Positions 36,794 to 46,715 are shown, counted from the first letter of the stretch. The stretch is 60,376 nucleotides of DNA from a bacterium (GCA_029554865.1 JAKPUX010000180.1:1-60376); one strand, 5' to 3'. Notes: generated by a model from the letters alone, not told the origin. Made by a program: numbers and translations.

Positions 36794-36834
36794 CCCCCTC
36801 CCGCTGGATGTTTGTATGGGACAGCGGGAGGGGG
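36794..36834 (+). other. 13-bp perfect intergenic hairpin without T-run
   Basis: CCCCCTCCCGCTG (36794-36806) pairs with CAGCGGGAGGGGG (36822-36834) around a 15-base loop. No T-run follows, so it looks like an mRNA-stabilising or processing hairpin rather than a simple terminator. It lies between two same-strand secreted-protein genes. Confidence 0.7.
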
Positions 36835-36911
36835 CAGACCCTGCTGCCAGGTGAACACCTGTGCCTAAAAATCCAGAATCGAAACATGAAAATTATCATG
36901 CAGGAGGCAAG

Positions 36912-39080
36912 ATGAAGAGCAGAAGAAATACCGTGTTTCTGATGCTCGGGATGATACTCCTCCTCATCATCCCTGCGAAATTATCTGCGGGCAACATCAT
37001 CATCGAGGGATTCGATGGCTATTTTACCAACGATGCCCTGAAAGCAAAATGGACTGTCTCGGGTGAAGCCTCGAAGGATATAGCCATCGATTGGGATATC
37101 ACCGGACTGATCGCGCCCAGCGGCAACTTTATGAAATACACCTACAATGCGGCCAACAGCATGTGGGGCGGCCTCGTGGAACCGGTCCACACGGGCGCCA
37201 ACGCCGGCCTCTTTCCGCTCGATCTCACGGGCGCCAACGCCGGCCTGCAGTTCTATCTGAAAGGCGACGGCACCAGCAACACCATCTGTTTCCGCTTCTA
37301 TGACTATTTCAGCGATGGTACAGAGGCGGTCTGGCAGTCGCAGCCGATATCCCTGAAAAACGACACCTGGGAGATCGTCCGCGTACCCTTTGTGGTCGAC
37401 ACCGACAAACAGTACGGTCTGCATCTCTTCTCCACCACCGGCGCTGGGCAGGGAACAAAGCTTGAACTGGCCAGAAGTCTCGGGCATATCGGCAGATTCC
37501 AGATCGTGCTCGACAATCCGAACAAATCCGATACCCAGGATCACTCCTTCTATCTGGATGAATTCCGCGCTGTGGACTTTTTCCCGCCAAATGCCCCGGA
37601 GCAGTACTGCCTCGAGGATTTTGAGGGATATCCCGATACCGGCATTTTCAAGACCGCCTGGCAGGGCTTTGGCTATCCCACCCGGGATTATGTGCTGTGG
37701 CAGATGCCGGATTCGCCGGAGGGATACCGCAACGCCTATTGGCTCTACAATGCCGACCAGACCACCACCTGGGGTATGGCCTTCCGGACCAGGGCGGGGA
37801 TCATCAGCAATCTCGATATCTCCCATTTGAGGGACGGCGGCGTGCAGTTCCTCCTCAAAGGGGATGGTACCGACAACAAGTTTCTCTTCCGCTGGACGGA
37901 TACGCAAAATAACTATTGGGGCTCCAACTGGATCTCGATCAAGGACACGACCTGGCATTGGGTGTCGGTGCCCTTCGTCGTCGATACCCTGGATGGATTC
38001 CGCTGGCTGGGCAACGATCCAAACGGCACCTACTGGACTCCGAATATCGGCACGATCGATGATCTGCAGTTGAGTCTGACCAGGATCAACGAGATTCGCA
38101 TGGACATCCGGTTTCCGGTCATCGACAACACCTATCGCGCACTGCAGATCGACGCCATCTACGCCGTCTCCCGGCTGCCCGCGAAAGATCCAGTGGCGGT
38201 TGACGACTTTGAAAACTACATCGACTCGGAAGACCTGAAGCTGAGCTGGAACCAGTTTGGCACGGGAAGCATCGCCCTCGATCTGAACGGCGAAACCAGC
38301 ACCTCCGGACTGCATTCGATGACGATCTCCTACAATGGCAGCACGGGCTACACCGCTGTGCGGAAAAGGAATATCCTGCCGGCGCTGAATTTTGCCAAAA
38401 TGAAAGGCGGCATACAGTTCTGGTTAAAAGGTGACGGAACCTCCAACCGGATCACTTTCCGGCTGCAGAATGGCGATGAAATGTGGGAAAGTTATCCCAT
38501 TCCCCTCAAGGATACCTCCTGGAAACTTTGGGCGGTCAAGTTCATCGCCGACTCGACAACGGGTTTCCGGTATCTGGGCAACAATCCGGACAATCCCGTC
38601 TGGTCGTCCAATGTGGGCACCAAGGCACAGTTGTACGGAGATCTTGCCAGCATCGATCAGGTGCGTTTTTATCTCCGCAATCCCCAGACAGTCGATCAGG
38701 GCTACTCCTTCAGCCTGGACAGACTGGAAGGGGTTGACGAGATTGACAAGGAGGCCATCGTCTCGGCGGTACAGGGCAAAAATTTGAATCAGCAGCCCGA
38801 TCTGTTCGAGCTGGAGCAGAATTATCCGAATCCCTTCAATCCGGTAACGACCATAGCCTACTCGCTTGCGAGTCCCGGACACGTCAAGATAGAGGTTTTT
38901 AACGTGCTGGGGCAGCGGGTAAAGACTTTGGTGGATGCCAATCAATCCGCCGGCGCCTTCAAGGTGCAGTTCGATGCCTCTGAAGTCACCAGCGGCCTTT
39001 ATTTCTATCAACTGACCGTCGACAATGTCAGGAGTACCGGCGCCTTTACCCGAATAAAACGGATGCTGGTTCTGAAATAG
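36912..39080 (+). CDS. Secreted protein with three CBM-like domains and T9SS sorting domain
   Basis: This 722-residue protein has a signal peptide and three ~200-residue beta-sandwich repeats starting near residues 30, 228 and 428. Each contains the pattern GG(V/I)QF(L/W)LKGDGT.N, a W.S..I.(L/I)KDT.W segment and, in the last two, FR(W/Y)LGN(D/N)P. These resemble CBM11/CIA30-like galactose-binding domains. A T9SS type-A sorting domain ends the protein (LEQNYPNPFNPVTTIAYSL ... RMLVLK). I chose the ATG at 36912 because AGGAGG lies just upstream. No catalytic motif is seen; a surface glycan-binding role is inferred from the domains and its neighbours. Confidence 0.82.
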   Translation: MKSRRNTVFLMLGMILLLIIPAKLSAGNIIIEGFDGYFTNDALKAKWTVSGEASKDIAIDWDITGLIAPSGNFMKYTYNAANSMWGGLVEPVHTGANAGLFPLDLTGANAGLQFYLKGDGTSNTICFRFYDYFSDGTEAVWQSQPISLKNDTWEIVRVPFVVDTDKQYGLHLFSTTGAGQGTKLELARSLGHIGRFQIVLDNPNKSDTQDHSFYLDEFRAVDFFPPNAPEQYCLEDFEGYPDTGIFKTAWQGFGYPTRDYVLWQMPDSPEGYRNAYWLYNADQTTTWGMAFRTRAGIISNLDISHLRDGGVQFLLKGDGTDNKFLFRWTDTQNNYWGSNWISIKDTTWHWVSVPFVVDTLDGFRWLGNDPNGTYWTPNIGTIDDLQLSLTRINEIRMDIRFPVIDNTYRALQIDAIYAVSRLPAKDPVAVDDFENYIDSEDLKLSWNQFGTGSIALDLNGETSTSGLHSMTISYNGSTGYTAVRKRNILPALNFAKMKGGIQFWLKGDGTSNRITFRLQNGDEMWESYPIPLKDTSWKLWAVKFIADSTTGFRYLGNNPDNPVWSSNVGTKAQLYGDLASIDQVRFYLRNPQTVDQGYSFSLDRLEGVDEIDKEAIVSAVQGKNLNQQPDLFELEQNYPNPFNPVTTIAYSLASPGHVKIEVFNVLGQRVKTLVDANQSAGAFKVQFDASEVTSGLYFYQLTVDNVRSTGAFTRIKRMLVLK

Positions 39081-39115
39081 CGTCAGCATACCAACCGGCG
39101 GCAGCGCTGTAGCTA

Positions 39116-39146
39116 TGGTGTTCCCGGGCCTGGCCCGGGAACACCA
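39116..39146 (+). other. 13-bp perfect intergenic hairpin without T-run
   Basis: TGGTGTTCCCGGG (39116-39128) pairs perfectly with CCCGGGAACACCA (39134-39146) around a CCTGG loop. It is followed by CAGGATCG, not a T-run. Placed between the second glycan-binding gene and the TonB-dependent receptor, it could set differential expression in the operon or attenuate transcription. Confidence 0.7.
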
Positions 39147-39202
39147 CAGGATCGAGATCAGATGATGTACGGGATCAAAAAAAAGATCGAAGGTAGAATA
39201 CA

Positions 39203-42148
39203 ATGACCTGTCACATGTTGCCTACGAAATTTCGACCGAGCATTTTCATTCTGATGGGATTGGTCCTTCTCATCACGGGTACTCTGTTTGCTGGAAATAC
39301 AGGTCAAGTTTCCGGAGTGATCACGGATGATAATAGCGGCGAACCGCTGCCCGGTGTCAATGTCATGCTCGAAGGAACCAGCAAGGGAGCCATCAGCGAT
39401 ATCAACGGCGCCTATGTCATCATCGGCGTCGCTCCCGGCACTTACACACTCAAGGCCCGATATCTCGGGTATCACGAGATCACCAGAACCAATGTGGCCG
39501 TCGACATCGACCGCACGACCAGGGTCAATCTCCGACTGCAGTCCACGGCGATCGATCTCGATGAACAGATGGTTGTCACGGCGAATCGTGACGCCATCGC
39601 TCTCGATATCTCTTCGAGCAAACATGATATCGTGATCGAGGAATTGAAGAGCATCCCGCTGCGCGACTTTAACAACGTGCTCAATTTGCAGCCCGGCACG
39701 GTTTTCACCGTCATCACCTCCGACGCCAAGGAGGAGATCAGCAACCAGCTCTCCATCAGAGGTGGAACCGGTATCGGCATTTTTGTGGATGGCATGAACA
39801 TTTCCGAGTCGATCAGCAGCGGTTCCATGACCAATTTCAATCTCAGTGCGCTGCAAGCTACGGAAATTTTGACCGGCGGTTTTAACGCCGAGTATGGCAA
39901 TATCAGGTCCGGCGTCATCAACGTCGTCACCCGGGAGGGCGGACCCAAATTCCACTTCAGTCTGGACGGGAAAGTCAGCAATGTGGCGCGAAAACATTTC
40001 GGGGCCTCCATTTACGACCTTAAAACGGCGCCCGAGTGGCTCCTCTACGGCTATGATGATGCCTTGTTTGGGCCTGATGGTGTTCATGAAGCCAACAGCA
40101 GCGACAGCTACTGGGAAAAATGGGCGGACGCGGATACCACCTACGGCTTTACCCCGGAACAGGCGCAGGAGGTCTGGAAGTATCAGCATCGCCCCAGAGA
40201 GTACGGGCACAGACCCGATTACATCCTCGACGGCAGTTTTGGCGGGCCGATCTACAAGGACAAACTCTCCTATTTTTCGAGTCTGAGATTCGAATATAAC
40301 ATGTTCTCTGTGCCCCTTTCACGCGATCATTTCGAGGATTTGAACTGGTTCTGGAAGGTAAGCTCGCGGCCGTTCGAATCGGTCAAGCTCAATATCCAGG
40401 GCAACTATCAGCAGAACCTCTCAACCACGACCTATAATACCTCCCACGTATCGGTCGCTTCGGCGGAGCAGGCGGTATTCAGCATGCAGTATCCGCTCAC
40501 CAAATATTACGACGGCATGCGCTCCATCGCCGACCGCTACCGGAATCAGTACGGCCTCAGCCTGACCCATATGCTCTCCCCCACCATGTTTTATGATTTC
40601 AATCTCTCCTATCTGCTGCGCCGTTCTTTTGTCAACCATGCCAACCCGCGCAGCAGTGCGACTGCTTTCAGGGTGGGCGACTTTGAATTCGACTCAGGTC
40701 CTTACGGCGGCTGGGTGCCTGCACCGACCACGCCGGATTTCGGCGGACGTGAAGCCGAACTGGATATCACGACGCCCGGCTTTTCGTTCATCCTTGGCGC
40801 TCATGGCAAGGAGCGCGATTTCTCCCGTGAAGAGCTCATCAATGCCCGCTTCGATTTCGTCAGTCAGGTGAATGCCAGCAATCAGCTCAAAACCGGCCTT
40901 GAAGTCAATTACGACAAGATGCACCTGAACACGGGACTGGTGCAGTATTCACCGCCGATGGTCAAGATGAATGAATTCAAACGGCAACCCTTGCGCCTCG
41001 CCGGCTATGTGCAGGACAAGCTCGAATTCAAGGGCATGATCGCCAACCTCGGCCTCAGAGTGGATTACACCACACGAAGTGGCGCCTATTATACTGACAT
41101 GTTTTCAAGCTTTTACGAGGTGGACAGCGTCGATTTTGCCCCGACGAGCACGATTGAGCCCTATCTTCTCGTCAGTCCGCGCCTGGGTATCTCCCATCCC
41201 ATCAGCGACATGTCCAAGCTATTCTTCAACTACGGCCATTTTTACGATGAACCCGATGTGGAGTATCTCTATATTGTCCGTGAAAGGGAAAACGGTGACC
41301 TTGACCGAATTCCCAATTCGAATCTAAGGCCGCAGAAGACCATCGCCTATGAGCTGGGATTCGAGCAGCAGTTCGGATCGGACTATTTGCTCCATTTCTC
41401 CGGCTATTATCGTGATATCAAGGATCAGATAAAGTCGATCCAATATTACTCTAATCTGGGCACTTATGTCAATACATTCAATAATGACAATTATGCCGAT
41501 GTGCGCGGTTTTGAAGCCCTCTTTGAAAAGAAACTTGGGACCTGGATGGTCGGCAGTCTGAGTTACGACTATCTGGTCCGCTCCTCGGGGAATGTGGGCA
41601 ATTCGGCCGTCTATGAAGATCCGGCCAAGACGCCCATCGAAAGCCGGCATGAGCAATACACCTATTCCGATTATACCTTCGTGGGCAATGTCACTTTCAA
41701 GACGCCCGACCATTTCGGTCCAGGGATTTTTGGATTCGAACCCCTCAGCGATTGGAACCTCAATTTCACCCATCTGCTGCGCAGCGGTAAAACTGTGACC
41801 TGGAATCCCCAGAATCTGCCTGGCGTGGTCAACAACATGCGCTGGCGCGATCACCAGAACACGGATATGCGGCTCTCCAGGGGGCTCTCCCTGGGCCGGT
41901 TTGACGCCCAGCTCTATCTGGAAGTCTACAATCTGTTCAATCGCAAAGAGATGACGCAGTACCTGCGCTCCTACCTCCTGCCCAACCTGAAACTCTATAA
42001 CGATTACATGAATTCGCTGCGGGAGGGCGACAAGCCGGGCGATTATGAACAAGACTATATTTTATTGCCCGATTCGAAGTTCTTTCCCACTCAGTTATTG
42101 TTCATGAATCCGCGGCGTTTCTATGTTGGCATCCGGATCAATTTTTAG
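39203..42148 (+). CDS. TonB-dependent receptor with carboxypeptidase-regulatory-like N-terminal domain
   Basis: This 981-residue outer-membrane receptor starts with a signal segment and a carboxypeptidase-regulatory-like beta-sandwich (GQVSGVITDDNSGEPLPGVN, GAYVIIGVAPGTYTLKARYL, about residues 35-115). A plug domain follows (IPLRDFNNVLNLQPG, then LSIRGGTGIGIFVDGMN, LTGGFNAEYGNIRSGVINVV). The rest has alternating aromatic strands of a beta-barrel and ends with an aromatic-rich strand (RRFYVGIRINF). The layout matches SusC-like and related receptors that import oligosaccharides using TonB energy. No SusD gene is next to it. It starts the block receptor, unknown secreted protein, PorV. Confidence 0.9.
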   Translation: MTCHMLPTKFRPSIFILMGLVLLITGTLFAGNTGQVSGVITDDNSGEPLPGVNVMLEGTSKGAISDINGAYVIIGVAPGTYTLKARYLGYHEITRTNVAVDIDRTTRVNLRLQSTAIDLDEQMVVTANRDAIALDISSSKHDIVIEELKSIPLRDFNNVLNLQPGTVFTVITSDAKEEISNQLSIRGGTGIGIFVDGMNISESISSGSMTNFNLSALQATEILTGGFNAEYGNIRSGVINVVTREGGPKFHFSLDGKVSNVARKHFGASIYDLKTAPEWLLYGYDDALFGPDGVHEANSSDSYWEKWADADTTYGFTPEQAQEVWKYQHRPREYGHRPDYILDGSFGGPIYKDKLSYFSSLRFEYNMFSVPLSRDHFEDLNWFWKVSSRPFESVKLNIQGNYQQNLSTTTYNTSHVSVASAEQAVFSMQYPLTKYYDGMRSIADRYRNQYGLSLTHMLSPTMFYDFNLSYLLRRSFVNHANPRSSATAFRVGDFEFDSGPYGGWVPAPTTPDFGGREAELDITTPGFSFILGAHGKERDFSREELINARFDFVSQVNASNQLKTGLEVNYDKMHLNTGLVQYSPPMVKMNEFKRQPLRLAGYVQDKLEFKGMIANLGLRVDYTTRSGAYYTDMFSSFYEVDSVDFAPTSTIEPYLLVSPRLGISHPISDMSKLFFNYGHFYDEPDVEYLYIVRERENGDLDRIPNSNLRPQKTIAYELGFEQQFGSDYLLHFSGYYRDIKDQIKSIQYYSNLGTYVNTFNNDNYADVRGFEALFEKKLGTWMVGSLSYDYLVRSSGNVGNSAVYEDPAKTPIESRHEQYTYSDYTFVGNVTFKTPDHFGPGIFGFEPLSDWNLNFTHLLRSGKTVTWNPQNLPGVVNNMRWRDHQNTDMRLSRGLSLGRFDAQLYLEVYNLFNRKEMTQYLRSYLLPNLKLYNDYMNSLREGDKPGDYEQDYILLPDSKFFPTQLLFMNPRRFYVGIRINF

Positions 42149-42160
42149 ACAGGGCGTATT

Positions 42161-44122
42161 ATGAAAAGAGTATTATTCGCTTTTGTGAGCTTGATTGCAG
42201 TATTTTTCGTGACAGTGCCAGGCAGCGGGCAGACCAGACTCGCCCACCATATCAATCGTCTGGCCGTCGAAATTGCGGAGGATGGCGCCCTGCGGTATCG
42301 CGTGAGCGGCCTGCTGCAGGCCACCTGGCCATTCGAATCCCGCTATTTTTCCAGCAGTGGCAGAAAAAATTATCAGGAATCCTGGGGTGTATGGCTGGGC
42401 GCGAAGAATTTTGTCGGTGTGGGCGACTCGATACCCGATTATGCACATGTCGCCTGCGGCAATTTTTACACCAGCTCGTCCGACATCATGCCCCTGAGTT
42501 TGCAGAAAAGTGTCCGCTATCCCTTTCCCACGGTCCGGATTTCGGATGGGAGCAGGGTACAGGGCGAAAATTTCGGCAGTGCTCAGGTCGTCAGCTCTTT
42601 GCCCTGTGATGAACAGATCACGAGTGTCTGGACCACCGCACTTGGCTTGACGGTGCAATTAAAGACCTATGGCTACGCCAGTGAAGGCAATCTGGATTAT
42701 ATCATTTATGATTACCGCTTTACCAACACCGGCAACACCGACCGTGATCCCTTGACACGGGAGTTAAAGAGCACTCTGAAGGATGTCTGGCTGGGATTCA
42801 GTTTTTCGACCGACATCAAGCCCAAATTCGGCGGCAAGGAGCAAGATGATTTTTACGAATACTACGGCACCACCTACGACAAGTGGGTGAAGGGTGACAA
42901 GAGCGCCGATTCCGCCCGCGTTCTTTTTGTCTGGGACGGCACCGAGGGATCCGGCACCTATGAACCCGACCCCATAACCGCAGAGCCTCGCAATCCCGGC
43001 TATTATGCCGTAGGATTCCTCCATATCGACAAGCAGGGCAGCGACGATCTGGAATCGGGCAGTTCGGATGGTCCTACGCAGCCGCAAACCGTGCAAGTCG
43101 CTTCTGCTCTGGAGGCGGGTGCCAGCGTGCAGTACCAGAAACTCTCGCTGGGGAAAAAGGAGGATGTGAGTGGCTTTGGCGCCGAGAATCATTTGATCGC
43201 CTGCGGGCCCTACACCATGCCCCTGAACGAGGATGTGCGGATTGTGCTGGTGCAGATCATCTCCGGCATTTCGCGGTTCAAAGCGAAGGAACTGGGGGTC
43301 CAGCTGCTCGCCGGTGATATCACCCAGCAGCAATATGAAGAGGTGATCGCGACCGGACGGGATTCCATGTTTGCCGCCCTGCATGCCGCAAAGGAAGCCT
43401 TTGATCAGCGCTTCGATCTTCCGGATCCGCCCCCCAATCCCGACTCGTTGTACGTCACGGCCGGTATCGGCATGATATCCCTGGCCTGGTCGTCGAATGC
43501 GGAAAAGGCGGTCGATCCCAATACCAAAGTCAAGGATTTTTCCGGCTATCGTGTCTATCGCGCGGCAGTATCACCAGAGAACCCCTGGGAGTTGATCTTT
43601 GAGTGTGGCGGTAACAGCGGGATTCCCCTCACACACCGCTATGATGATGAAAGCCTGATCGTCGGTTTTAATTACTATTACGCGGTCACCGCCTTTGATG
43701 ACGGTACGCAGAATTTTCTGCACCCGGGTCTCTCACTCGAGAGTTCGAGATTGACCTCAACCGCCTACCTGGGCGCCTCAAGCGCGCTCAAACCGGAGGC
43801 CACTGCGAAAGGCGTTTCCGAGCATTTGCGTGTCGTACCCAATCCCTACAATATCCGTTCTCGCAACTATGGCGATCCCAATGATGCCCAAAGCACCGAG
43901 AATAACAAGATTCTCTTTGTGGGGTTGCCGGCTAAATGCACGATTCGCATCTATACCGTGGCCGGGGATCTGGTCAAGGTCATAGAACATACTAATGGAC
44001 TGGGCTCCGAATCATGGGATTTGATTTCCGATTCACATCAATTCATTGTCAGTGGAGTGTATGTTGCCCGTGTCGAGTCCGACTTGAATGCGGAAATAAT
44101 TAAATTCGTGGTAATACGATGA
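42161..44122 (+). CDS. Uncharacterised secreted protein with FnIII-like domain and divergent T9SS-like C-terminus
   Basis: I do not recognise a family for this 653-residue protein. It has a signal peptide (about residues 1-24), a large N-terminal domain of unknown fold (about 25-420; SYFSSSGRKNYQESWGVWLG-like stretch, TYGYASEGNLDYIIYDYRF), a fibronectin type III-like domain (about 430-530; SGYRVYRAAVSPENPWEL), and a C-terminal VVPNPYNIRSRNYGDP...VYVARVE...IKFVVIR. The latter looks like a divergent sorting-type beta-sandwich. It lies 12 bases after the TonB receptor and overlaps PorV in an ATGA, so the three are probably made together. A surface partner of the receptor is a plausible but unproven role. 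Confidence 0.6.
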   Translation: MKRVLFAFVSLIAVFFVTVPGSGQTRLAHHINRLAVEIAEDGALRYRVSGLLQATWPFESRYFSSSGRKNYQESWGVWLGAKNFVGVGDSIPDYAHVACGNFYTSSSDIMPLSLQKSVRYPFPTVRISDGSRVQGENFGSAQVVSSLPCDEQITSVWTTALGLTVQLKTYGYASEGNLDYIIYDYRFTNTGNTDRDPLTRELKSTLKDVWLGFSFSTDIKPKFGGKEQDDFYEYYGTTYDKWVKGDKSADSARVLFVWDGTEGSGTYEPDPITAEPRNPGYYAVGFLHIDKQGSDDLESGSSDGPTQPQTVQVASALEAGASVQYQKLSLGKKEDVSGFGAENHLIACGPYTMPLNEDVRIVLVQIISGISRFKAKELGVQLLAGDITQQQYEEVIATGRDSMFAALHAAKEAFDQRFDLPDPPPNPDSLYVTAGIGMISLAWSSNAEKAVDPNTKVKDFSGYRVYRAAVSPENPWELIFECGGNSGIPLTHRYDDESLIVGFNYYYAVTAFDDGTQNFLHPGLSLESSRLTSTAYLGASSALKPEATAKGVSEHLRVVPNPYNIRSRNYGDPNDAQSTENNKILFVGLPAKCTIRIYTVAGDLVKVIEHTNGLGSESWDLISDSHQFIVSGVYVARVESDLNAEIIKFVVIR

Positions 44123-45147
44123 GAAATCAGATCAAGAACACCTGGACGCTGATAGTCATGCTGACCCTTGCGGTTAACACGGTCATTCATGCGGGCGATT
44201 TGAAAAAGGTCGCCCAGAGTGGCATGCAGTACCTGAAAATCGGACTGGACGCGCAAATGGTTGGAAGGGGTGAGGCCGGCATCTCTTCTGTCAAGGGACT
44301 CTCCGCGTTATACTGGAACCCGGCCGGACTTGCGGATATGCGCAAGAAAGAGCTCTCCTTCAGTCACAATGCCTGGATAGCCGATATTTCCCTGGATGCC
44401 CTCGCCATTGGTTATAATATGGGCCACCTCGGCGCGTTTTCCATCGATGCCGTTTGGGTCGATTACGGTGAACTGCTGGGCACTTCGGTTGGCCATTCGA
44501 TCGAAGAGTCTTCCGCGCAGGGGTATGTCGATGAAGGGACTTTCAGACCCATCGACCTGGCCGTGGGGATTGGCTATGCGCGCAAAGTATCCAATCAGTT
44601 CAGCATCGGGGGCCACGTCCGCTATCTTTATGAAGACTATGGCAGCAATGTCATCGTCACCACCAGCGGCGAAAATGAGACGGTGCAGAATACGATCGGC
44701 ACGCTCAGCTTCAGCCTGGGCACCTGGTATCAGACGGGTTTCAAGAGTCTGGCGCTGTCGATGACGATTCAGAACTTTTCGCCAGACATCAGATATGAGT
44801 ACGAGTCCTTCAGTCCTCCCCTGACCTTCAAGATGGGCGTTTCCATGGATCTGCTTGACTTTTTCAATGACAAGTCCCGCAGCCGCTTGCTCTTCGCCAT
44901 CGATGCCATACATCCCCGCGACTACACCGAGAGGATCAATGTCGGGATGGAATATGACCTTCTGGGCATCCTTCAGCTGCGCAGCGGTTACCGAATGAAC
45001 TATGATGAGGGCGAACTTGCCTTCGGCGGAGGCGTCCGCTATTCCATGTCCGATGATACCCAACTCAGGCTGGATATGAGCTATTTGACGATGGCATCGG
45101 GCCGGTTCGACTGGCCCATGCAGATCACCGCTGGTTTGAGTTTCTGA
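44119..45147 (+). CDS. PorV/PorQ-family outer-membrane protein
   Basis: This 342-residue protein has a signal peptide and the family pattern near the N-terminus: MQYLKIGLDAQMVGRGEAG followed by ALYWNPAGLADM. Repeated amphipathic strands follow (FSIDAVWVDYGELLGT, IGGHVRYLYEDYGSN), consistent with a 14-stranded FadL-like barrel. It ends in an aromatic residue (QITAGLSF). PorV-type proteins shuttle T9SS cargo to the attachment complex. Family members also accompany TonB receptors as surface proteins. The start overlaps the previous gene (ATGA). Given the many T9SS sorting domains in the locus, a cargo-handling role fits, but a substrate channel is possible. Confidence 0.82.
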   Translation: MRNQIKNTWTLIVMLTLAVNTVIHAGDLKKVAQSGMQYLKIGLDAQMVGRGEAGISSVKGLSALYWNPAGLADMRKKELSFSHNAWIADISLDALAIGYNMGHLGAFSIDAVWVDYGELLGTSVGHSIEESSAQGYVDEGTFRPIDLAVGIGYARKVSNQFSIGGHVRYLYEDYGSNVIVTTSGENETVQNTIGTLSFSLGTWYQTGFKSLALSMTIQNFSPDIRYEYESFSPPLTFKMGVSMDLLDFFNDKSRSRLLFAIDAIHPRDYTERINVGMEYDLLGILQLRSGYRMNYDEGELAFGGGVRYSMSDDTQLRLDMSYLTMASGRFDWPMQITAGLSF

Positions 45148-45294
45148 TGGGGGATCGATGCGTGCAGAGTCACTGAACGCAGGCGGACTTTAGTCCCGGA
45201 TGGGGAGAGATGAGCAGGTTGCCCGGTAAAGCCACTTTTTTTTCAAGTTGCTTTTGCAATAAGTATTCATCGGCACCCTCCCTAGGATGATGAT

Positions 45295-45306
45295 ACCGGA
45301 ACCGGT
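45295..45306. promoter_or_regulatory. Palindrome ACCGG-AA-CCGGT upstream of the ROK regulator
   Basis: A perfect 5-bp inverted repeat with a 2-base spacer lies 49 bases before the ROK start codon, in a gap of about 200 bases after PorV. It could be an operator for the regulator itself. No other copy was searched for systematically. Confidence 0.35.
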
Positions 45307-45355
45307 TTAGGGCCCTTGCCGCAGTTTGCATCGAAAATGGAGAGTATTTGCGTCT

Positions 45356-46609
45356 ATGAAAATGTTGAAAGACAAAGCAAACGGTGGCAGTCAAACCCGG
45401 TTGCGAGAGCACAATATCGATATCGTCATCCGGAAATTGATGCGGGATGCACCGATCACGAAAAAGGAGATTGCCGCAACCACCGCATTGAGTTTCGCCA
45501 AAGTCAACTCGATCACCATGGAACTGCAGTCCATCGGGCTGATCTCCGAAACCGGTAAAACTGATTCCAACGGCGGAAGGCCCTCCGCGCTCTATCAGAT
45601 CTATCCCGACTTTGCGTTTGCCATCGGCTGCGAATTGTCGCACAAAAAGGTGAGTACCATCGTCGTTGATCTGACCGGCAAGATCATTTCGCGCCACTCT
45701 GCGAGTTTTGAGATCAAGGAGGGGAAAGAGGCGTTGATCGCCAAGATTCTGGCGGGCATCGAACTGGAGCTGGAAAAATCGGGATTCCCGCGCGAGAAAT
45801 TTATCGGCATCGGCATCGCGGTGGCCGGCCTGGTGAATCCGCAGGATGGCACCTCGACCCCCTTTCCCCATCTCGCCGACTGGGGCAATATTGCCCTCAA
45901 GGAGATCATCGAGAAGGAATTCGATCTCTACTGCTATGTTGAAAACGTCGCAAATGCCGCGGCGCTCGCCGAATTAAACTATGGCTTCAACCGCAAGATC
46001 GACAACATCCTCGCCTTGAATGTCGGCAGTGGATTAGGTATGGGCATCATTCTCGACGGGCAATTGTACAAAGGGGTTACCGGGAGTGCGGGCGAATTCG
46101 GCCATATTACGGTGGATGAGAATGGTCCGCTGTGCAAGTGTGGCAACGTCGGCTGCCTTGAAACCCTTGCCAGCACCAGCGCGGTCGTCGCAAAAGCCAA
46201 AGAGATGATCGCCAGACAGGTTGTATCGCGCCTGACCAGCTGCTGCGATGGCGATCCGGATCGCCTCGATTTCAAATCGATCAGCGAGGCGGCCCTGCAG
46301 GGCGACAAACTCGCCTATTCTCTCCTCGATGAGATGGGCAGAAATCTGGGGGAGGGAATTGTCACCCTGATCAATCTCTTCAATCCGGGCATGATCCTCA
46401 TTGGCGGGGAGGTCTGTCAAGCCGAGGAGCTGATCCTGCAGCCGATCTTGAATGTCGTCCAGAAGCGCGCGCTGGAGATCCCGAGAAAGGTGGCCCAGAT
46501 CGTGTTTTCGCGACTGGGCGGCCATGCCGGCATCATCGGCGCTACCGTGCCGGTGATCGAATATTATTTTTCCATCTTGCCGAAGCGCGTCGCTGAGATG
46601 ACCCGGTAG
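45356..46609 (+). CDS. ROK-family transcriptional regulator (NagC/Mlc type)
   Basis: This 417-residue protein has an N-terminal winged helix-turn-helix (about residues 15-75; TKKEIAATTALSFAKVNSIT, then GLISETG) and a ROK sugar-binding domain. GSGLGMGIILDG, GVTGSAGEFGHI and the zinc motif CKCGNVGCLETLAS are all present. With the DNA-binding domain this is a repressor of the NagC/XylR/Mlc class, not a sugar kinase. The start at 45356 is preferred over the TTG at 45326. It sits in the middle of the locus beside GH20, NagA and NagB, so an amino sugar or its phosphate is the likely effector. Confidence 0.88.
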   Translation: MKMLKDKANGGSQTRLREHNIDIVIRKLMRDAPITKKEIAATTALSFAKVNSITMELQSIGLISETGKTDSNGGRPSALYQIYPDFAFAIGCELSHKKVSTIVVDLTGKIISRHSASFEIKEGKEALIAKILAGIELELEKSGFPREKFIGIGIAVAGLVNPQDGTSTPFPHLADWGNIALKEIIEKEFDLYCYVENVANAAALAELNYGFNRKIDNILALNVGSGLGMGIILDGQLYKGVTGSAGEFGHITVDENGPLCKCGNVGCLETLASTSAVVAKAKEMIARQVVSRLTSCCDGDPDRLDFKSISEAALQGDKLAYSLLDEMGRNLGEGIVTLINLFNPGMILIGGEVCQAEELILQPILNVVQKRALEIPRKVAQIVFSRLGGHAGIIGATVPVIEYYFSILPKRVAEMTR

Positions 46610-46715
46610 CGGCCCACGATCAGGGCCTCTCTATCTCGCAAGGTGTGCGGGAGAGCCTGGTGATGCGGTTCAGTACTTCCTGGAAGAGACGAATGAATTT
46701 GCGGATAGAGAAAAC

